Shown piece by piece: positions 41,834 to 54,975 of a stretch of DNA of 64,000 nt (the stretch's first letter is position 1; the number at the start of each line of letters is the position of its first letter). The notes under the pieces are model-generated. The model searched no databases, was not told where the DNA came from, and saw nothing but the letters and a program-made list of their open reading frames with translations. The DNA comes from Leclercia sp. LSNIH1 (GTDB lineage: Bacteria > Pseudomonadota > Gammaproteobacteria > Enterobacterales > Enterobacteriaceae), in contig NZ_CP026167.1 in assembly GCF_002902985.1 (NCBI RefSeq), positions 1,674,001 to 1,738,000 on the forward strand, written 5' to 3'. A program made the translations under genes and the position numbers.

Positions 41834-42529
41834 TCAGTGGATCCCCAGCAGGCGCGACGCGCTCGCGTTTCCGCTTGCCAGCTGTTCCGTATCGCCATCC
41901 CAGGCGATACGGCCATCGGCAATCACCACCGACCGGGGGGCGATCCTGAGCGCATCTTCCACACTGTGCGATACCATCAGCATCGTCAGCTGCTGGCGCC
42001 CGCACACCTCTTTGACCAGCAGCAGCATCTCCTGGCGTAAGGCGGGATCGAGTGCCGAAAAGGGCTCGTCCAGCAGCAGGACAGGCTGCTCACGCACCAG
42101 ACAGCGCGCGAGCGCGACGCGCTGACGCTGACCGCCCGAAAGCTCACCAGGCAGACGTTCCAGCAGATCGCCGATCCCCATCTGCAGCGCGATGTCGCTT
42201 AGCTTCTGCTGTTGCACTGCGTTGAGCCTGAGGCCGGGATGCATGCCCAGGCCAATGTTCTGGCGCACGTTCAGATGAGTGAAGAGATTGTTTTCCTGAA
42301 ACAGCATCGACACCGGGCGCGCAGCAGGCGGCGTGCGGGTGTGATCGTGACCATTAAGGATGATGCTGCCGTTGGCCGGTTGCAGAAAACCGGCGATCAG
42401 ATTGAGAAGGGTGCTTTTCCCGGCGCCGCTGGGGCCGAGCACGGCGATAAGTTCGCCCCGGCGCACGGACAAGTTGAAGCGCATCGGCAGGTGCTGATAA
42501 AGCCAGGTTACATCAGTCAGTTTTAACAT
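41834..42529 (-). CDS. thiQ: Thiamine ABC transporter ATP-binding protein
   Basis: A 231-residue ATPase of the thiamine/TPP importer. Walker A is GPSGAGKST, the signature is [12 protein letters not shown] and Walker B is [11 protein letters not shown], with the H-loop in [10 protein letters not shown]. The ATG at 42529 ([15 protein letters not shown]) matches E. coli. A longer in-frame reading runs back into thiP and is rejected. It overlaps the end of thiP by 17 bases, so translation is coupled. Confidence 0.97.
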   Translation of the reverse strand: MLKLTDVTWLYQHLPMRFNLSVRRGELIAVLGPSGAGKSTLLNLIAGFLQPANGSIILNGHDHTRTPPAARPVSMLFQENNLFTHLNVRQNIGLGMHPGLRLNAVQQQKLSDIALQMGIGDLLERLPGELSGGQRQRVALARCLVREQPVLLLDEPFSALDPALRQEMLLLVKEVCGRQQLTMLMVSHSVEDALRIAPRSVVIADGRIAWDGDTEQLASGNASASRLLGIH

Positions 42530-44123
42530 CACGCCCCGGTAGTTTTTCGATAACGGTAAATAACGCAAAGCAGAGCAGCAGCAGCAGTAGCGCTGTGACG
42601 GCCCCGTCCTGGCTGCGATACGAGCCGATCTGCTGATAGAGCCAGAACGGCAGGGTGCGGAAATCATCATTGCCAAACAGCGCCACCACGCCGAAATCGC
42701 CGATCGACAGTACGCAGGCAAAGGCCAGCGCCTGGGCCAGCGGGCGCTTCAGGGCGCGCAGCTCTACCACCTTCAGCCGCTGCCAGCCGTGCATCCCCAG
42801 CGAGTCGCAAAGCAGGGTATAGCGGGCGCTGAGGTCGCGCATCGGATTTTCCAGCACTTTCAGCGCGTAGGGGATCGCCATCAGGGCGTTGGTGAAGATG
42901 ACAATGCCATCGGCCGATTCGGGCAGGCCAATGGTGCTGTTGAACAGCAGGAAAAAGCCGCTCGCCAGCACGATGCCGGGCATCGCCAGGATCAGCATGC
43001 CGCTGAGATCCAGCGCCTGTCCGGCCACAATCGCCTGACGGGCATAGAGCTCCCGGCTGCTCCACAGCAACATCATGGTCAGCAGCACGCAAAGCAGCCC
43101 GGCGCCCAGGGCAATGCGCAGCGAAGTGCCCAGCGCCTGCCACAGCACCGGCTGTTGCAGCACCGACAGCAAATTCAGGTTCAGACCATCGACCACCACC
43201 GCCAGCAGCGGCGGGAGCAACAGCAGCAGGGCGAGGGTGATGAGCAGGCCATCGGTCAGACGGCTGCGCAGGCTATCCTGCGGATCGCGCCAGCCGGCAA
43301 GCTGGCTGGCGCCGATGGGGATCGCTTTTCCCAACCGCTGGCTCAGCATCACCAGCCCCAGACAGCAGACCATCTGCACCATCGCCAGTAGCGCCGCGCG
43401 GCCCGGATCGTAGTCGTAACTCAGGGCCTGATAGATGGCGAGCTCGATGGTGGTGGCCTGCGGCCCGCCGCCGAGTGAGAGCACGGTGGCGAAGCTGGCA
43501 AAGCAGAGCATAAAGATCAGCGCGGCGACGGGGGGGATCTGGCGGCGCAGCCATGGCCATTCGACAAAACGGAAAAATGACCCGCCGCGCATCCCGAGCT
43601 GGGCGGCAAGCTGGCGCTGTTCGCCGGGGATATTTTCCAGCGCCTGTAAGAGCAGGCGCGTTGCCATCGGCATGTTGAAAAAGAGGTGCGCCAGCAGTAT
43701 CCCCTGCAGGCCATAGGGCGAGAAATTCCACTCCAGCCCGAGCGCCTGGAATAGCGCGGCCAGCCAGCCCTGACGCCCGTAAACGCTGAGAATGCCAAAT
43801 ACCGCCACCAGTACCGGCAGGATCAGGGTCATGGCGCACAGGCGTAGCAGCGCCTGCCTGCCAGGGAAGCGACGCCGGTAGAGCGCGCGGGCAAGAAATA
43901 TCGCGGGCACGACGGAGAGCAGGGCGGAGAGAAACGCCTGCCAGAACGAGAAGCGGATAACGTGCCACAGATAGCTGTCGTGCAGAAGCGCCGCGACGTC
44001 GGTGGCTGGCGCGTTAAACCACAGCGCCAGAAATGCGCCCAGGGCGACGGCCACCATCAGCGTGGCGGCCAGCAGCCCCGGCAGCAACCAGCCGGCGATT
44101 AACGGCTGACGGCGCGTTGCCAT
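42513..44123 (-). CDS. thiP: Thiamine ABC transporter permease
   Basis: A 536-residue inner-membrane permease with about 12 transmembrane helices made of two fused permease domains, as usual for ThiP. Each half carries an EAA-type loop that contacts ThiQ: around [20 protein letters not shown] in the first half and [21 protein letters not shown] in the second. It overlaps thiB by 25 bases at its start and thiQ by 17 at its end. Confidence 0.96.
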   Translation of the reverse strand: MATRRQPLIAGWLLPGLLAATLMVAVALGAFLALWFNAPATDVAALLHDSYLWHVIRFSFWQAFLSALLSVVPAIFLARALYRRRFPGRQALLRLCAMTLILPVLVAVFGILSVYGRQGWLAALFQALGLEWNFSPYGLQGILLAHLFFNMPMATRLLLQALENIPGEQRQLAAQLGMRGGSFFRFVEWPWLRRQIPPVAALIFMLCFASFATVLSLGGGPQATTIELAIYQALSYDYDPGRAALLAMVQMVCCLGLVMLSQRLGKAIPIGASQLAGWRDPQDSLRSRLTDGLLITLALLLLLPPLLAVVVDGLNLNLLSVLQQPVLWQALGTSLRIALGAGLLCVLLTMMLLWSSRELYARQAIVAGQALDLSGMLILAMPGIVLASGFFLLFNSTIGLPESADGIVIFTNALMAIPYALKVLENPMRDLSARYTLLCDSLGMHGWQRLKVVELRALKRPLAQALAFACVLSIGDFGVVALFGNDDFRTLPFWLYQQIGSYRSQDGAVTALLLLLLCFALFTVIEKLPGRDVKTD

Positions 44124-45082
44124 TCACTGACCCATGCTGCACGTTTCCCGGCCACTTCCTGCGGGGTAAATTCCAGCGTGGTTTGCGGTTTCACCAGGGT
44201 GTCAAAACCTGCCGGTAACGTCACATTGGTCACCGGGTACATCCAGTTGCCGGTCGGGATGGCGTTCTGGAACGACGGAGAAACCATAAATTTCAGGAAC
44301 TTCTCAGCCAGCTCCGGCTGTTTGCTGGCTGCGGTCCGGGCGGCGACCTCAACCTGCAGATAGTGACCTTCAGCAAAGTCAGCGGCGGCATAGTTCTCTT
44401 TTTTCTCGGCGATGATGTGGTACGCCGGGGAGGTGGTATAGCTCAGCACCAGATCGCTTTCCCCTTTCAGGAACAGACCATAGGCTTCGCTCCAGCCTTT
44501 GGTCACGGTGACCGTTTTGGCGGCCAGTTTCTGCCAGGCTTCCGGGGTCTTGTCGCCGTAGACCTTTTGCATCCACAGCAGCAGACCCAGCCCCGGGGTG
44601 CTGGTGCGGGGATCTTCGTAGATCACCCGCCACTTCTGGTCGCTCTCAACCAGCTCTTTCAGGCTCTTTGGCGGATTTTTCAGCTTGTTTTTGTCGTAGA
44701 CGAAGGCGAAATAGCCGTAATCGAAAGGCACAAAGGTGTCGTTCTTCCAGCCGCCAGGGACGTTAACCGCCTCGGCCGCCACACCGCTTTTGGCGAACAG
44801 CCCGGTCTGGGTGGCTGCTTCCAGCAGATTGTTATCCAGCCCCAGCACCACGTCGGCTTTGCTGTTTTTGCCTTCCATGCGCAGGCGGTTCAGCAGCGAG
44901 ACGCCATCCTCCAGCGCCACGAACTTCAGCTCGCACTTGCAGTCGGCCTCAAAGGCTTTTTTGACCGCCGGGCCCGGGCCCCAGTCGGCAGCGAAAGAGT
45001 CATAGGTGTAGACCGTCAGGACAGGACTGGCAACGGCAGGCAGCGCAACCAGCGCCAACAGGGGAAGAACAGTTTTGAACAC
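44099..45082 (-). CDS. thiB: Thiamine-binding periplasmic protein
   Basis: A 327-residue periplasmic substrate-binding protein that delivers thiamine, TMP or TPP to ThiPQ. I place the start at the GTG at 45082 (MFKTVLPLLALVALPAVASPV). An AGGTG ribosome-binding site precedes it, and this start gives exactly the E. coli length and signal peptide. An upstream ATG (MRCK...) overlaps that ribosome-binding site. The mature start SPVLTVYTYDSFAADWGPG and the TSTPGLGLLLWMQKVYG motif are typical. A TPP riboswitch lies just upstream. Confidence 0.95.
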   Translation of the reverse strand: MFKTVLPLLALVALPAVASPVLTVYTYDSFAADWGPGPAVKKAFEADCKCELKFVALEDGVSLLNRLRMEGKNSKADVVLGLDNNLLEAATQTGLFAKSGVAAEAVNVPGGWKNDTFVPFDYGYFAFVYDKNKLKNPPKSLKELVESDQKWRVIYEDPRTSTPGLGLLLWMQKVYGDKTPEAWQKLAAKTVTVTKGWSEAYGLFLKGESDLVLSYTTSPAYHIIAEKKENYAAADFAEGHYLQVEVAARTAASKQPELAEKFLKFMVSPSFQNAIPTGNWMYPVTNVTLPAGFDTLVKPQTTLEFTPQEVAGKRAAWVSEWQRAVSR

Positions 45083-45127
45083 TTTGCACCTCATTGTTTG
45101 AGAGTGGCAAAGGATTTTGAGCAACAG

Positions 45128-45212
45128 CCTCAAATCCCTTCGCCGGCGTTATCCGGATCAGGTTCGACGGGTATTTTCTCAGCACACGCTTTCACGCAGC
45201 ACCCCGTTGAGA
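45128..45212 (-). promoter_or_regulatory. TPP riboswitch (thi box) in the thiBPQ leader
   Basis: On the minus strand the leader holds the conserved thi-box parts: GGGGTGC near the 5' end, then CTGAGAAAATACCCG, AACCTGATCCGGATAA and CCGGCGAAGGGATTTGAG. It ends about 45 bases before the thiB GTG. In E. coli this element (sroA) represses translation when TPP binds; the same mode is likely here. Confidence 0.95.
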
Positions 45213-45252
45213 ACGGCAGTATTGTAATGATTTGGTGAATATTACGAAAGTG

Positions 45253-46908
45253 TTATGGTTCCGGCGGCGCAAACCACGCCGATTTAAAATCAAACCACCC
45301 CAGCGTATTCATACGCAAGCCGCGCATACTGCGCTGCCCCTGGATCATCAGCCAGTGGTGGATCAGCGGGACGATCGCCTGCTGGGCGAGCAGCTGCTGG
45401 CACCAGACCGCAAGATTCATCTCACCCGCGCGCCACTCGGCGGCGTCCTGTTGCCAGTCCCGCTCAATACAGTTTTGCAGAAGCGGCACCTCATAGAGAT
45501 GTGAGAACAGCGAGAAATCCAGCGGCAGGGTGAAGTTGACGCTGTTGAGCCAGATGTCGCTCACGATCTCGCCGCGATGCCACTCCTCATAGCTGACCTC
45601 CTGAATGTTCAGCGTCACCTGTTCGGCGGCGAGCAGCTCGCTCATCATTCTGGCGATCACCCGATGTTCGATATGTTCGCGGTAGAAGGTCAGGGTGAGG
45701 CTCTCCAGCCCGGCCGGTTGGTCGCCGCGTCCCGGACGGGCATGGTGCCAGCGCGGCAGCAGGCCATACGCCGGGAACCAGTAGGACTGATATACTTCCT
45801 CAGCCTGATAGATCAGGTTCGCCGGGGAGAGGATCCGGCTTACCCACTGGCGCACCTCGGCGCTGGCCCCGAGGTGGGAGCGGGCGTCAAACAGCAGATA
45901 GTAACAGCCCTCTTCGAGGCGGCTCTCCACTGCCTTTTCCCCCTCGGTTGGCCCCTCCAGGGTCAGGCCGACGCTAAGCTCTTCGTTGATATCCGGCAAC
46001 ACCCAGACGTTCACCTCGTCAATCAGCGCCCGGTAGCCGAAGTAATCATCGAAGGCGCGGATCTTCAGCTGGTTATTGTTATTACGGGAAACCGCATACG
46101 GCCCGGTGCCCACCGGCAGGCTGGCAAAGTTGTGCATGGTTTCCCACTCCCGCGGCAGGATCATAGATGGCACATACCCCAGCAGCCACGGCAGCCAGCG
46201 GTCGGGCTGCGTAAGCTGAATATCGAGCGTCCAGGCGGTGGGCGACTGGACCCGGCTGATGTGTGAATAGAGGGGCAATTCGCGGGCGCGCTGTAGCGAG
46301 GCGATAACATCAGCCATCTCCAGCTCGCGGCCATGATGGAAATGGATACCAGGCCGCAAAAAAAATCGCCAGTGCAGAGGAGAAAGCTGCTGCCAGTGGT
46401 GGGCAATGTCGGCTTCCAGTTCCCCATTTTCCTCATTTATGCGCGTCAGCCCGCTAAAGATTTGCCGCGCCATATGGGTTTCGGAGCGCCGTAATGCACT
46501 CCCCGGCAACAGGTTTTTCATCGGGCGATAATAGAGTACCCGCAGGATGTGCTTGCCCTGGCGGAAGCTGCGCCCGAGGTGGGAGACCAGCATCTGGCGC
46601 ACCGCGGCTTTATCGCCGACCAGCTGCACCAGCTGCTCGATGCGATCCTGCTCCAGCAGATCCTCCGCCCGCTGCTGCTGAAGCGCCAGGCCGGTATACA
46701 AAAAGGTGAGACGCGAGCGCTTGCCGCGCCCGGCCTCCGCTTCCCAGCTCAGCCACCCCTGCTGCTGCATGGTGTTGAGCAGGGTGCGCATATGGCGGCG
46801 TGAACAGCTGAGCAGGTCGGCCAGTTCGCTGAGCGTGGTCTCCCGGGTCTGGCCGTCACAGCACTGCCACAGGCGAATGAATTGTTGTTGCAGACGACCA
46901 GAGGGCAT
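45253..46908 (-). CDS. sgrR: Glucose-phosphate stress regulator SgrR
   Basis: A 551-residue transcriptional activator of the sRNA gene sgrS. The N-terminal winged-helix domain (about residues 1-110, with [25 protein letters not shown]) is joined to a solute-binding-protein-like domain (SBP family 5) that presumably senses a small molecule. Length equals E. coli. It is divergent from sgrS across 67 bp and negatively autoregulated in E. coli. Confidence 0.96.
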   Translation of the reverse strand: MPSGRLQQQFIRLWQCCDGQTRETTLSELADLLSCSRRHMRTLLNTMQQQGWLSWEAEAGRGKRSRLTFLYTGLALQQQRAEDLLEQDRIEQLVQLVGDKAAVRQMLVSHLGRSFRQGKHILRVLYYRPMKNLLPGSALRRSETHMARQIFSGLTRINEENGELEADIAHHWQQLSPLHWRFFLRPGIHFHHGRELEMADVIASLQRARELPLYSHISRVQSPTAWTLDIQLTQPDRWLPWLLGYVPSMILPREWETMHNFASLPVGTGPYAVSRNNNNQLKIRAFDDYFGYRALIDEVNVWVLPDINEELSVGLTLEGPTEGEKAVESRLEEGCYYLLFDARSHLGASAEVRQWVSRILSPANLIYQAEEVYQSYWFPAYGLLPRWHHARPGRGDQPAGLESLTLTFYREHIEHRVIARMMSELLAAEQVTLNIQEVSYEEWHRGEIVSDIWLNSVNFTLPLDFSLFSHLYEVPLLQNCIERDWQQDAAEWRAGEMNLAVWCQQLLAQQAIVPLIHHWLMIQGQRSMRGLRMNTLGWFDFKSAWFAPPEP

Positions 46909-46975
46909 AAAAGAGGAACTCCTGACAAAAAATCAGCAATTTATTAATCCCTATATTAAGCCAATAATTCACTTC

Positions 46976-47222
46976 GATGAAGCGAGGAGGTAAATATGAA
47001 GAGGTCTGCCACAAATCAGTTTTACCAACAGTACTTCTCAGCGACAAAGGGAGTGTCCTGGCTGGCCCGCCGGTGCGCAGAGCAGCGGCTGAAAATACTG
47101 GAAGAGCTGATGCAGTGGGAGGTGACAACGTCGACCTCGGAACGCTGAATTGCTTCGATCATGTGTGACTGAGTATTGGTGCTAATCACCACGCCAGCAG
47201 GTATCATCTGCTGGCTTTTTTC
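46976..47222 (+). ncRNA. sgrS: SgrS small RNA (dual-function, encodes SgrT)
   Basis: Hfq-dependent RNA that blocks ptsG and manXYZ translation during glucose-phosphate stress. The 5' end GATGAAGCGAGG matches E. coli SgrS. The pairing region TGTGTGACTGAGTATTGGTG (47162-47181) is identical to the segment that base-pairs with ptsG mRNA. A terminator hairpin (GCCAGCAG/CTGCTGGC) with TTTTTT closes it. The total of about 247 nt is some 20 nt longer than in E. coli, because the coding part is longer. The 5' end is inferred by similarity. Confidence 0.93.
46996..47148 (+). CDS. sgrT: SgrT peptide, inhibitor of glucose transport
   Basis: A 50-residue peptide encoded inside SgrS. In E. coli the 43-residue SgrT binds PtsG and stops glucose entry. 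Here it reads MKRSATNQFYQQYFSATKGV and then SWLARRCAEQRLKILEELMQ, ending WEVTTSTSER. It keeps the QFYQ-YF, WL and LMQW positions of E. coli and adds about five residues at the N-terminus. The ribosome-binding site GAGGAGG is stronger than the E. coli one, suggesting good translation. Confidence 0.85.
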   Translation: MKRSATNQFYQQYFSATKGVSWLARRCAEQRLKILEELMQWEVTTSTSER

Positions 47223-47249
47223 GTTTTCTCGTGCGCTAAAGGAACAGTG

Positions 47250-48428
47250 ATGCTCTGGTTAATGACGATGGGACGCCGTCTCAACGGTGTGTATGCCGCT
47301 TTTTTGATGGTGGCGTTTATGATGGGCGTAGCCGGGGCACTGCAGGCGCCGACCCTGAGTCTGTTCCTGAGCCGCGAGGTGGGCGCCCAACCGTTCTGGG
47401 TGGGGCTGTTCTATACCGTCAACGCCGTCGCCGGGATCCTGGTCAGCCTGTGGCTGGCGAAGCGTTCAGACAGCCAGGGCGATCGCCGCAAGCTGATCCT
47501 CTTTTGCTGCGCGATGGCGATTGGCAACGCGCTGCTGTTTGCTTTTAACCGCCACTATCTGACCTTATTAACCTGCGGTGTGCTGTTGGCCTCGATTGCC
47601 AACACCGCCATGCCGCAGCTGTTTGCTCTGGCGCGGGAATATGCCGACAGCTCTGCGCGTGAGGTGGTGATGTTCAGCTCGGTGATGCGTGCGCAGCTTT
47701 CGCTGGCGTGGGTCATCGGTCCGCCGCTGGCGTTTATGCTGGCGCTGAATTACGGCTTTACCACCATGTTCTCTATTGCGGCGGCCATTTTTGCCATCAG
47801 CCTGGCGCTGATCGCCTTCGCGCTGCCCTCTGTGGCCAGGGTGGATTCAGCGGCCGCCGTTCCGGTGACGGAGGTCAGCGGCTGGAAAGATAAAAATGTC
47901 CGCAGGCTGTTTATCGCGTCCACGCTAATGTGGACCTGCAACACCATGTATATCATCGATATGCCGTTATGGATCAGCAGCGATCTGGGGCTGCCGGACA
48001 AGCTGGCCGGGATCTTAATGGGGACTGCCGCCGGGCTGGAGATCCCGGCAATGATCCTTGCGGGATATTACGTCAAACACGTTGGTAAACGGCGGATGAT
48101 GGTGATGGCGGTGGCGGCAGGGGTGCTCTTTTATCTGGGGCTGATCCTCTTCCATAGCCGCGAGGCCTTGCTTGGCCTGCAACTCTTTAACGCGATTTTT
48201 ATTGGCATCATCGCCGGGATTGGGATGCTCTGGTTCCAGGATTTGATGCCGGGCAGGGCAGGATCGGCGACCACGCTCTTTACCAACAGTATCTCTACCG
48301 GCGTGATCCTGGCGGGGGTGATTCAGGGCGCGCTGGCACAAAGCTACGGCCACTCTGCGGTTTACATGGCTATTGCGGGGATTTCGCTGGTGACGCTGGT
48401 GCTCACCTGGCGAGTTAAAGATGTCTGA
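47250..48428 (+). CDS. setA: Sugar efflux transporter SetA
   Basis: A 392-residue major-facilitator-family exporter of glucose, lactose and analogues, in the inner membrane. The ATG at 47250 (MLWLMTMGRRLNGVYA) matches E. coli length. Twelve hydrophobic helices and the loop LAKRSDSQGDRRKL between helices 2 and 3 are visible. It lies just downstream of sgrS in the same orientation and is part of the glucose-phosphate stress response, helping recovery when metabolism is blocked. Confidence 0.96.
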   Translation: MLWLMTMGRRLNGVYAAFLMVAFMMGVAGALQAPTLSLFLSREVGAQPFWVGLFYTVNAVAGILVSLWLAKRSDSQGDRRKLILFCCAMAIGNALLFAFNRHYLTLLTCGVLLASIANTAMPQLFALAREYADSSAREVVMFSSVMRAQLSLAWVIGPPLAFMLALNYGFTTMFSIAAAIFAISLALIAFALPSVARVDSAAAVPVTEVSGWKDKNVRRLFIASTLMWTCNTMYIIDMPLWISSDLGLPDKLAGILMGTAAGLEIPAMILAGYYVKHVGKRRMMVMAVAAGVLFYLGLILFHSREALLGLQLFNAIFIGIIAGIGMLWFQDLMPGRAGSATTLFTNSISTGVILAGVIQGALAQSYGHSAVYMAIAGISLVTLVLTWRVKDV

Positions 48429-48433
48429 ATAAA

Positions 48434-48465
48434 AAAGAGTCCATTGACTGTGCAATGGACTCTTT
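48434..48465. terminator. Bidirectional terminator between setA and leuD
   Basis: A 13-bp stem (AAAGAGTCCATTG/CAATGGACTCTTT) with a 6-base loop lies between the convergent stops. An A run on the left gives a T run for the minus-strand leu operon. Confidence 0.85.
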
Positions 48466-48483
48466 AGCGTGAGGGCTAAGCCA

Positions 48484-49089
48484 TTAGCCCATAAAGGCTG
48501 GCTGCTTGCTCTCGTAGGCGGCAATGGCCTCTTCGTGCTGCAGGGTCAGTCCGATGCTGTCAAGGCCGTTAATCATGCAGTGGCGGCGGAACGCGTCGAT
48601 GTTAAAGCTGTAGATTTTATCCCCGGCTTTTACGACCTGCGCTTCCAGATCCACTTCAAAGGTCATGCCCGGGTTGCCCTGCACCAGGGTAAACAGCTCG
48701 TCGACCTGTTCATCACTCAGCGTGACCGGCAGCAGCTGGTTGTTGAAGCTGTTGCCGTAGAAGATGTCGGCAAAGCTCGGGGCAATTACCACTTTGAAAC
48801 CGTAATCGGTCAGCGCCCACGGCGCATGCTCGCGCGATGAGCCACAGCCGAAGTTTTCCCGCGCCAGCAGGATAGATGCGCCTTTGTACTCAGGAAAGTT
48901 CAGCACGAACTCCGGGTTCGGCTGCTGGCCTTTGTCATCCAGAAAACGCCAGTCGTTAAACAGGTGCGCGCCAAAACCGGTGCGGGTTACCTTCTGCAAA
49001 AACTGCTTTGGAATGATGGCGTCGGTGTCGACGTTAGCCGCGTCCAGAGGGACCACCAGGCCAGTATGTTGGGTAAATTTCTCTGCCAT
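48484..49089 (-). CDS. leuD: 3-isopropylmalate dehydratase small subunit
   Basis: A 201-residue partner of LeuC in the isomerisation of 2- to 3-isopropylmalate. The swivelling aconitase-like domain shows [14 protein letters not shown], the substrate-contact loop, and the N-terminal [23 protein letters not shown]. It is last in leuABCD, 10 bases after leuC. Confidence 0.97.
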   Translation of the reverse strand: MAEKFTQHTGLVVPLDAANVDTDAIIPKQFLQKVTRTGFGAHLFNDWRFLDDKGQQPNPEFVLNFPEYKGASILLARENFGCGSSREHAPWALTDYGFKVVIAPSFADIFYGNSFNNQLLPVTLSDEQVDELFTLVQGNPGMTFEVDLEAQVVKAGDKIYSFNIDAFRRHCMINGLDSIGLTLQHEEAIAAYESKQPAFMG

Positions 49090-49099
49090 GATGGTCTCC

Positions 49100-50500
49100 T
49101 TATTTCAGGCTGCGAATATCGGCGAAGTGGCCGGTCACTGCGGCTGCCGCGGCCATCGCCGGGCTGACCAGATGCGTGCGTCCACCGCGCCCCTGACGAC
49201 CTTCAAAGTTACGGTTACTGGTGGAAGCGCAGCGCTCGCCCGGGTTCAGGCGGTCGTTGTTCATCGCCAGACACATGGAGCAGCCCGGCAGACGCCATTC
49301 AAAGCCTGCTTCAATGAAAATCTTATCCAGACCTTCAGCTTCCGCCTGCGCTTTGACCGGGCCGGAGCCTGGAACCACCAGCGCCTGCACACCCGGCGCC
49401 ACTTTACGGCCTTTCGCCACTTCTGCCGCGGCGCGCAGATCTTCGATGCGCGAGTTGGTGCAGGAGCCAATAAAAACTTTATCAATGCTCACGTCGGTCA
49501 ACGGTACGCCCGGCTTCAGCCCCATATAGGCCAGCGCTTTCTCTGCGCTGGCGCGCTCAACCGGATCGGCGAACGAGGCCGGATCGGGAACGCTGTCGTT
49601 AACGGAGATGACCTGCCCCGGATTCGTGCCCCAGGTGACCTGCGGCGCAATCGCTTCGGCCCGCAGGGTGACCACGGTGTCGAATACCGCACCCTCGTCG
49701 GTTTTCAGGGTTTTCCAGTACGCGACCGCGTCGTCAAAATCCTGGCCTTTCGGGGCGTGCAAACGCCCCTTCACATAGTTGAAGGTCGTTTCGTCAGGCG
49801 CAACCAGACCAGCTTTCGCACCCATTTCAATCGCCATGTTGCACAGGGTCATACGGCCTTCCATGCTCAGGGCCTGGATTGCGCTGCCGCAGAACTCCAC
49901 CACATGTCCGGTGCCGCCTGCGCTACCGGTTTTACCGATGATCGCCAGCACGATGTCTTTGGCAGTGATGCCCGGTGCGGCCTCGCCGGTCACCTCAATT
50001 TTCATGGTCTTCGCACGGCCCTGTTTCAGGGTCTGGGTCGCCAGCACATGTTCCACTTCGGAGGTGCCGATACCAAAGGCCAGGGCACCAAACGCGCCGT
50101 GGGTCGCGGTGTGGGAGTCGCCGCAAACGATGGTCATGCCCGGCAGGGTGATACCCTGTTCAGGGCCCATCACATGGACGATGCCCTGGTAAGGGTGGTT
50201 CAGATCGTACAGCTCAACGCCAAACTCGTTGCAGTTCTTGATCAGCTCCTGCATCTGAATGCGCGCCATCTCACCGGAGGCGTTGATGTCTTTAGTCTGG
50301 GTTGAGACGTTATGGTCCATCGTCGCGAAGGTTTTGCCCGGCTGGCGCACCGGACGCTTGTGCGCGCGCAGGCCATCGAACGCCTGCGGCGAGGTCACTT
50401 CGTGCACCAGATGGCGATCGATATAGAGCAGCGGGGTTTCGTTCTGCGCTTCATAGACCACGTGAGCATCATAAATTTTTTCGTACAACGTCTTCGCCAT
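49100..50500 (-). CDS. leuC: 3-isopropylmalate dehydratase large subunit
   Basis: A 466-residue [4Fe-4S] aconitase-family enzyme of leucine synthesis. The three cluster cysteines are visible: [11 protein letters not shown] near residue 347 and [12 protein letters not shown] near 407-410. [20 protein letters not shown] is the conserved substrate region. It lies two bases after leuB and is translated with LeuD as a complex. Confidence 0.98.
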   Translation of the reverse strand: MAKTLYEKIYDAHVVYEAQNETPLLYIDRHLVHEVTSPQAFDGLRAHKRPVRQPGKTFATMDHNVSTQTKDINASGEMARIQMQELIKNCNEFGVELYDLNHPYQGIVHVMGPEQGITLPGMTIVCGDSHTATHGAFGALAFGIGTSEVEHVLATQTLKQGRAKTMKIEVTGEAAPGITAKDIVLAIIGKTGSAGGTGHVVEFCGSAIQALSMEGRMTLCNMAIEMGAKAGLVAPDETTFNYVKGRLHAPKGQDFDDAVAYWKTLKTDEGAVFDTVVTLRAEAIAPQVTWGTNPGQVISVNDSVPDPASFADPVERASAEKALAYMGLKPGVPLTDVSIDKVFIGSCTNSRIEDLRAAAEVAKGRKVAPGVQALVVPGSGPVKAQAEAEGLDKIFIEAGFEWRLPGCSMCLAMNNDRLNPGERCASTSNRNFEGRQGRGGRTHLVSPAMAAAAAVTGHFADIRSLK

Positions 50501-50502
50501 GA

Positions 50503-53165
<2,663 letters not shown>

Positions 53166-53208
53166 GGGTTAGGTCCTTGTCTGAATTTGGGCGCCTTGCT
53201 ACGAGCAT

Positions 53209-53239
53209 AAAAAAACCCGCGCAGTGGCGCGGGTTTTTT
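53209..53239 (-). terminator. Leucine attenuator terminator
   Basis: A GC-rich stem (CCCGCGC/GCGCGGG) with an AGTG-type loop has long A/T runs on either side. It lies between leuL and leuA. On the minus strand it is followed by seven T and forms the terminator arm of the attenuator. Confidence 0.9.
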
Positions 53240-53258
53240 GTCTTAACCAGAGAACGAT

Positions 53259-53345
53259 TCAACGCTGAATTTCGCCCGCCAGTCTACCGCGCACAGTGGA
53301 TGCGTTTAGTAGTAGTAGACCTGTGAAACGAATGCTGCGAATCAT
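53259..53345 (-). CDS. leuL: Leucine operon leader peptide
   Basis: A 28-residue leader peptide, MIRSIRFTGLLLLNASTVRG and eight more residues. It has four leucines in a row encoded by rare CTA codons. When charged leucyl-tRNA is scarce, the ribosome stalls here and the downstream terminator does not form. Length and layout equal E. coli leuL. The SD-like CTGGAGC lies seven bases before the ATG on the minus strand. Confidence 0.95.
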   Translation of the reverse strand: MIRSIRFTGLLLLNASTVRGRLAGEIQR

Positions 53346-53379
53346 GAATCAAGCTCCAGATAAATAAGATATGCTTTTA

Positions 53380-53408
53380 GTGGTACTGGATACGCGGAAT
53401 GATGTCAA
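53380..53408 (-). promoter_or_regulatory. Promoter of leuLABCD
   Basis: On the minus strand TTGACA (53403-53408) and TACCAC (53380-53385) are 17 bp apart, in the same positions as the E. coli leu promoter. The downstream leader AAAAGCATATC is conserved. Confidence 0.75.
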
Positions 53409-53962
53409 CCCCTGCCAAGCGAAAACACCTCTTCGCCTTCGCGACCCGGGCAGAAAGAATTAGCTTATTGTGCTGGTTTTTCCCTTTTTTGCCATTTTCT
53501 TATTCTGAGTTATGTGTGCGAATTTATCAGTTGAATCGTTTGCATATACTTTATTGCAATTGTTTAAAATCCAGGAATAATAAGCCAGCGTTTTGAATTC
53601 CTTAACTTTCATCACGTTACCATAATAATTTGGGTGTTGCAGGTTAGAAGGTGATTGGTCTGATAAGAGAATGTTAACTAATTTAATTAAGTCACTGTTA
53701 ATATTTCATTAAAACTTAAATAGGCCTTAACGAAATGCCATATTGTTTATTTATGAAATCTATGGTTTCATTCGCAATATAAACTAATCGATATGCTTTC
53801 TCGCTTTTTTAAGCATGTTTTCTTATCTTATGCCTGAGCTCTGTCACGGCTGGCGGGTATTTATATATTCCTAATTTGTAACATTTCTCTTTAGCTTGTT
53901 TTATATGCGTGATAAATCATATTTTCTAAATTTATTGTTACACACGAGGAAAGGAGTTCAGC
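53409..53962. other. AT-rich control region between leuL and leuO
   Basis: About 550 bases with no convincing gene, very rich in A and T (for example GTTAACTAATTTAATTAAG). In E. coli and Salmonella the equivalent region carries AT-rich gene-silencing elements bound by H-NS and by LeuO itself. I infer the same here. Individual sites were not assigned. Confidence 0.6.
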
Positions 53963-54925
53963 GTGACAGTGGAGCAGGGTATGTGTGAAGAAAGTAGCGA
54001 AAAATCGTCTGTGTCAGAGGGGGCAAAACCACAGCTCCGTACGGTGGACCTGAATCTTTTAACGGTTTTCGATGCGGTCATGCAGGAACAAAATATTACG
54101 CGTGCCGCCCAGTCGCTGGGAATGTCTCAGCCCGCTGTCAGTAATGCCGTTGCAAGACTCAAGGTTATGTTTAATGACGAGTTATTCGTTCGTTATGGCC
54201 GCGGTATCCAGCCTACTGCCCGTGCCTATCAGCTGTTTGCATCGGTACGTCAGGCGCTTCAGCTTGTGCAGAATGAACTTCCGGGCTCCGGGTTTGATTC
54301 AAGCAGCAGCGAGCGTGTTTTCCATCTGTGCGTTTGCAGCCCTCTGGATAATTATCTGACCTCACTTATTTATAATAAAGTCGAGGAAGTTGCGCCCAAT
54401 ATACATTTGGTTTTCAAGTCATCCCTTAACCAGAATACGGAACATCAGCTGCGATATCAGGAGACGGAGTTTGTTATTGGCTACGAAGAATTTCGTCGCC
54501 CCGAATTTTCTTGCGTACCATTATTTAAGGACGAAATGGTACTGGTTACCAGCAAAGCGCATCCGCGCCTTAATGGTATGTTGCAGGAGAGCGATATTTA
54601 TCGCGAACAGCATGCGGTTGTTGCCCTCGATCGCTACGCCTCTTTTAGCCAGCCGTGGTACGACACGCCAGATAAGCAGGCCTGTGTAGCCTATCAGGGG
54701 ATGGCAATGGTCAGCGTATTAAATGTTGTCTCGCAAACTCACCTGGTTGCCATCGCCCCGCGCTGGCTGGCTGAAGAGTTTGCCGATCCGTTGAACCTGC
54801 GAATTATGGTGTTGCCGCTGAACCTTAACTCACGCACCTGCTATCTCTCATGGCATGAAGCAGCCGGTCGCGATAAAGGCCATCAGTGGATGGAAGAGCT
54901 GCTGGTTAACGTCTGCCGGCGATAA
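53963..54925 (+). CDS. leuO: LysR-type global regulator LeuO
   Basis: A 320-residue LysR-family regulator that antagonises H-NS silencing and controls stress, virulence and CRISPR-cas genes in relatives. The helix-turn-helix lies at about residues 38-60 ([22 protein letters not shown]). The effector domain runs to the C-terminus [18 protein letters not shown] use the GTG at 53963, six bases after AAGGAG. The N-terminal tail (about 25 residues) is longer and different from E. coli. It is monocistronic with a strong terminator. Confidence 0.95.
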   Translation: MTVEQGMCEESSEKSSVSEGAKPQLRTVDLNLLTVFDAVMQEQNITRAAQSLGMSQPAVSNAVARLKVMFNDELFVRYGRGIQPTARAYQLFASVRQALQLVQNELPGSGFDSSSSERVFHLCVCSPLDNYLTSLIYNKVEEVAPNIHLVFKSSLNQNTEHQLRYQETEFVIGYEEFRRPEFSCVPLFKDEMVLVTSKAHPRLNGMLQESDIYREQHAVVALDRYASFSQPWYDTPDKQACVAYQGMAMVSVLNVVSQTHLVAIAPRWLAEEFADPLNLRIMVLPLNLNSRTCYLSWHEAAGRDKGHQWMEELLVNVCRR

Positions 54926-54930
54926 ATGCG

Positions 54931-54975
54931 GTCAGGATAAATTTCAGTGTTATTGCTATTTATCCTGACTTTCTT
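54931..54975 (+). terminator. leuO terminator
   Basis: A perfect 12-bp stem (GTCAGGATAAAT/ATTTATCCTGAC) with a 15-base loop is followed by TTTCTTATC, six bases after the leuO stop. Confidence 0.8.

Noticed and set aside
53399..53596. A 65-codon plus-strand open frame upstream of leuO
   Set aside because: It overlaps the leu promoter, lacks a ribosome-binding site and runs through AT-rich DNA where long hydrophobic frames occur by chance.
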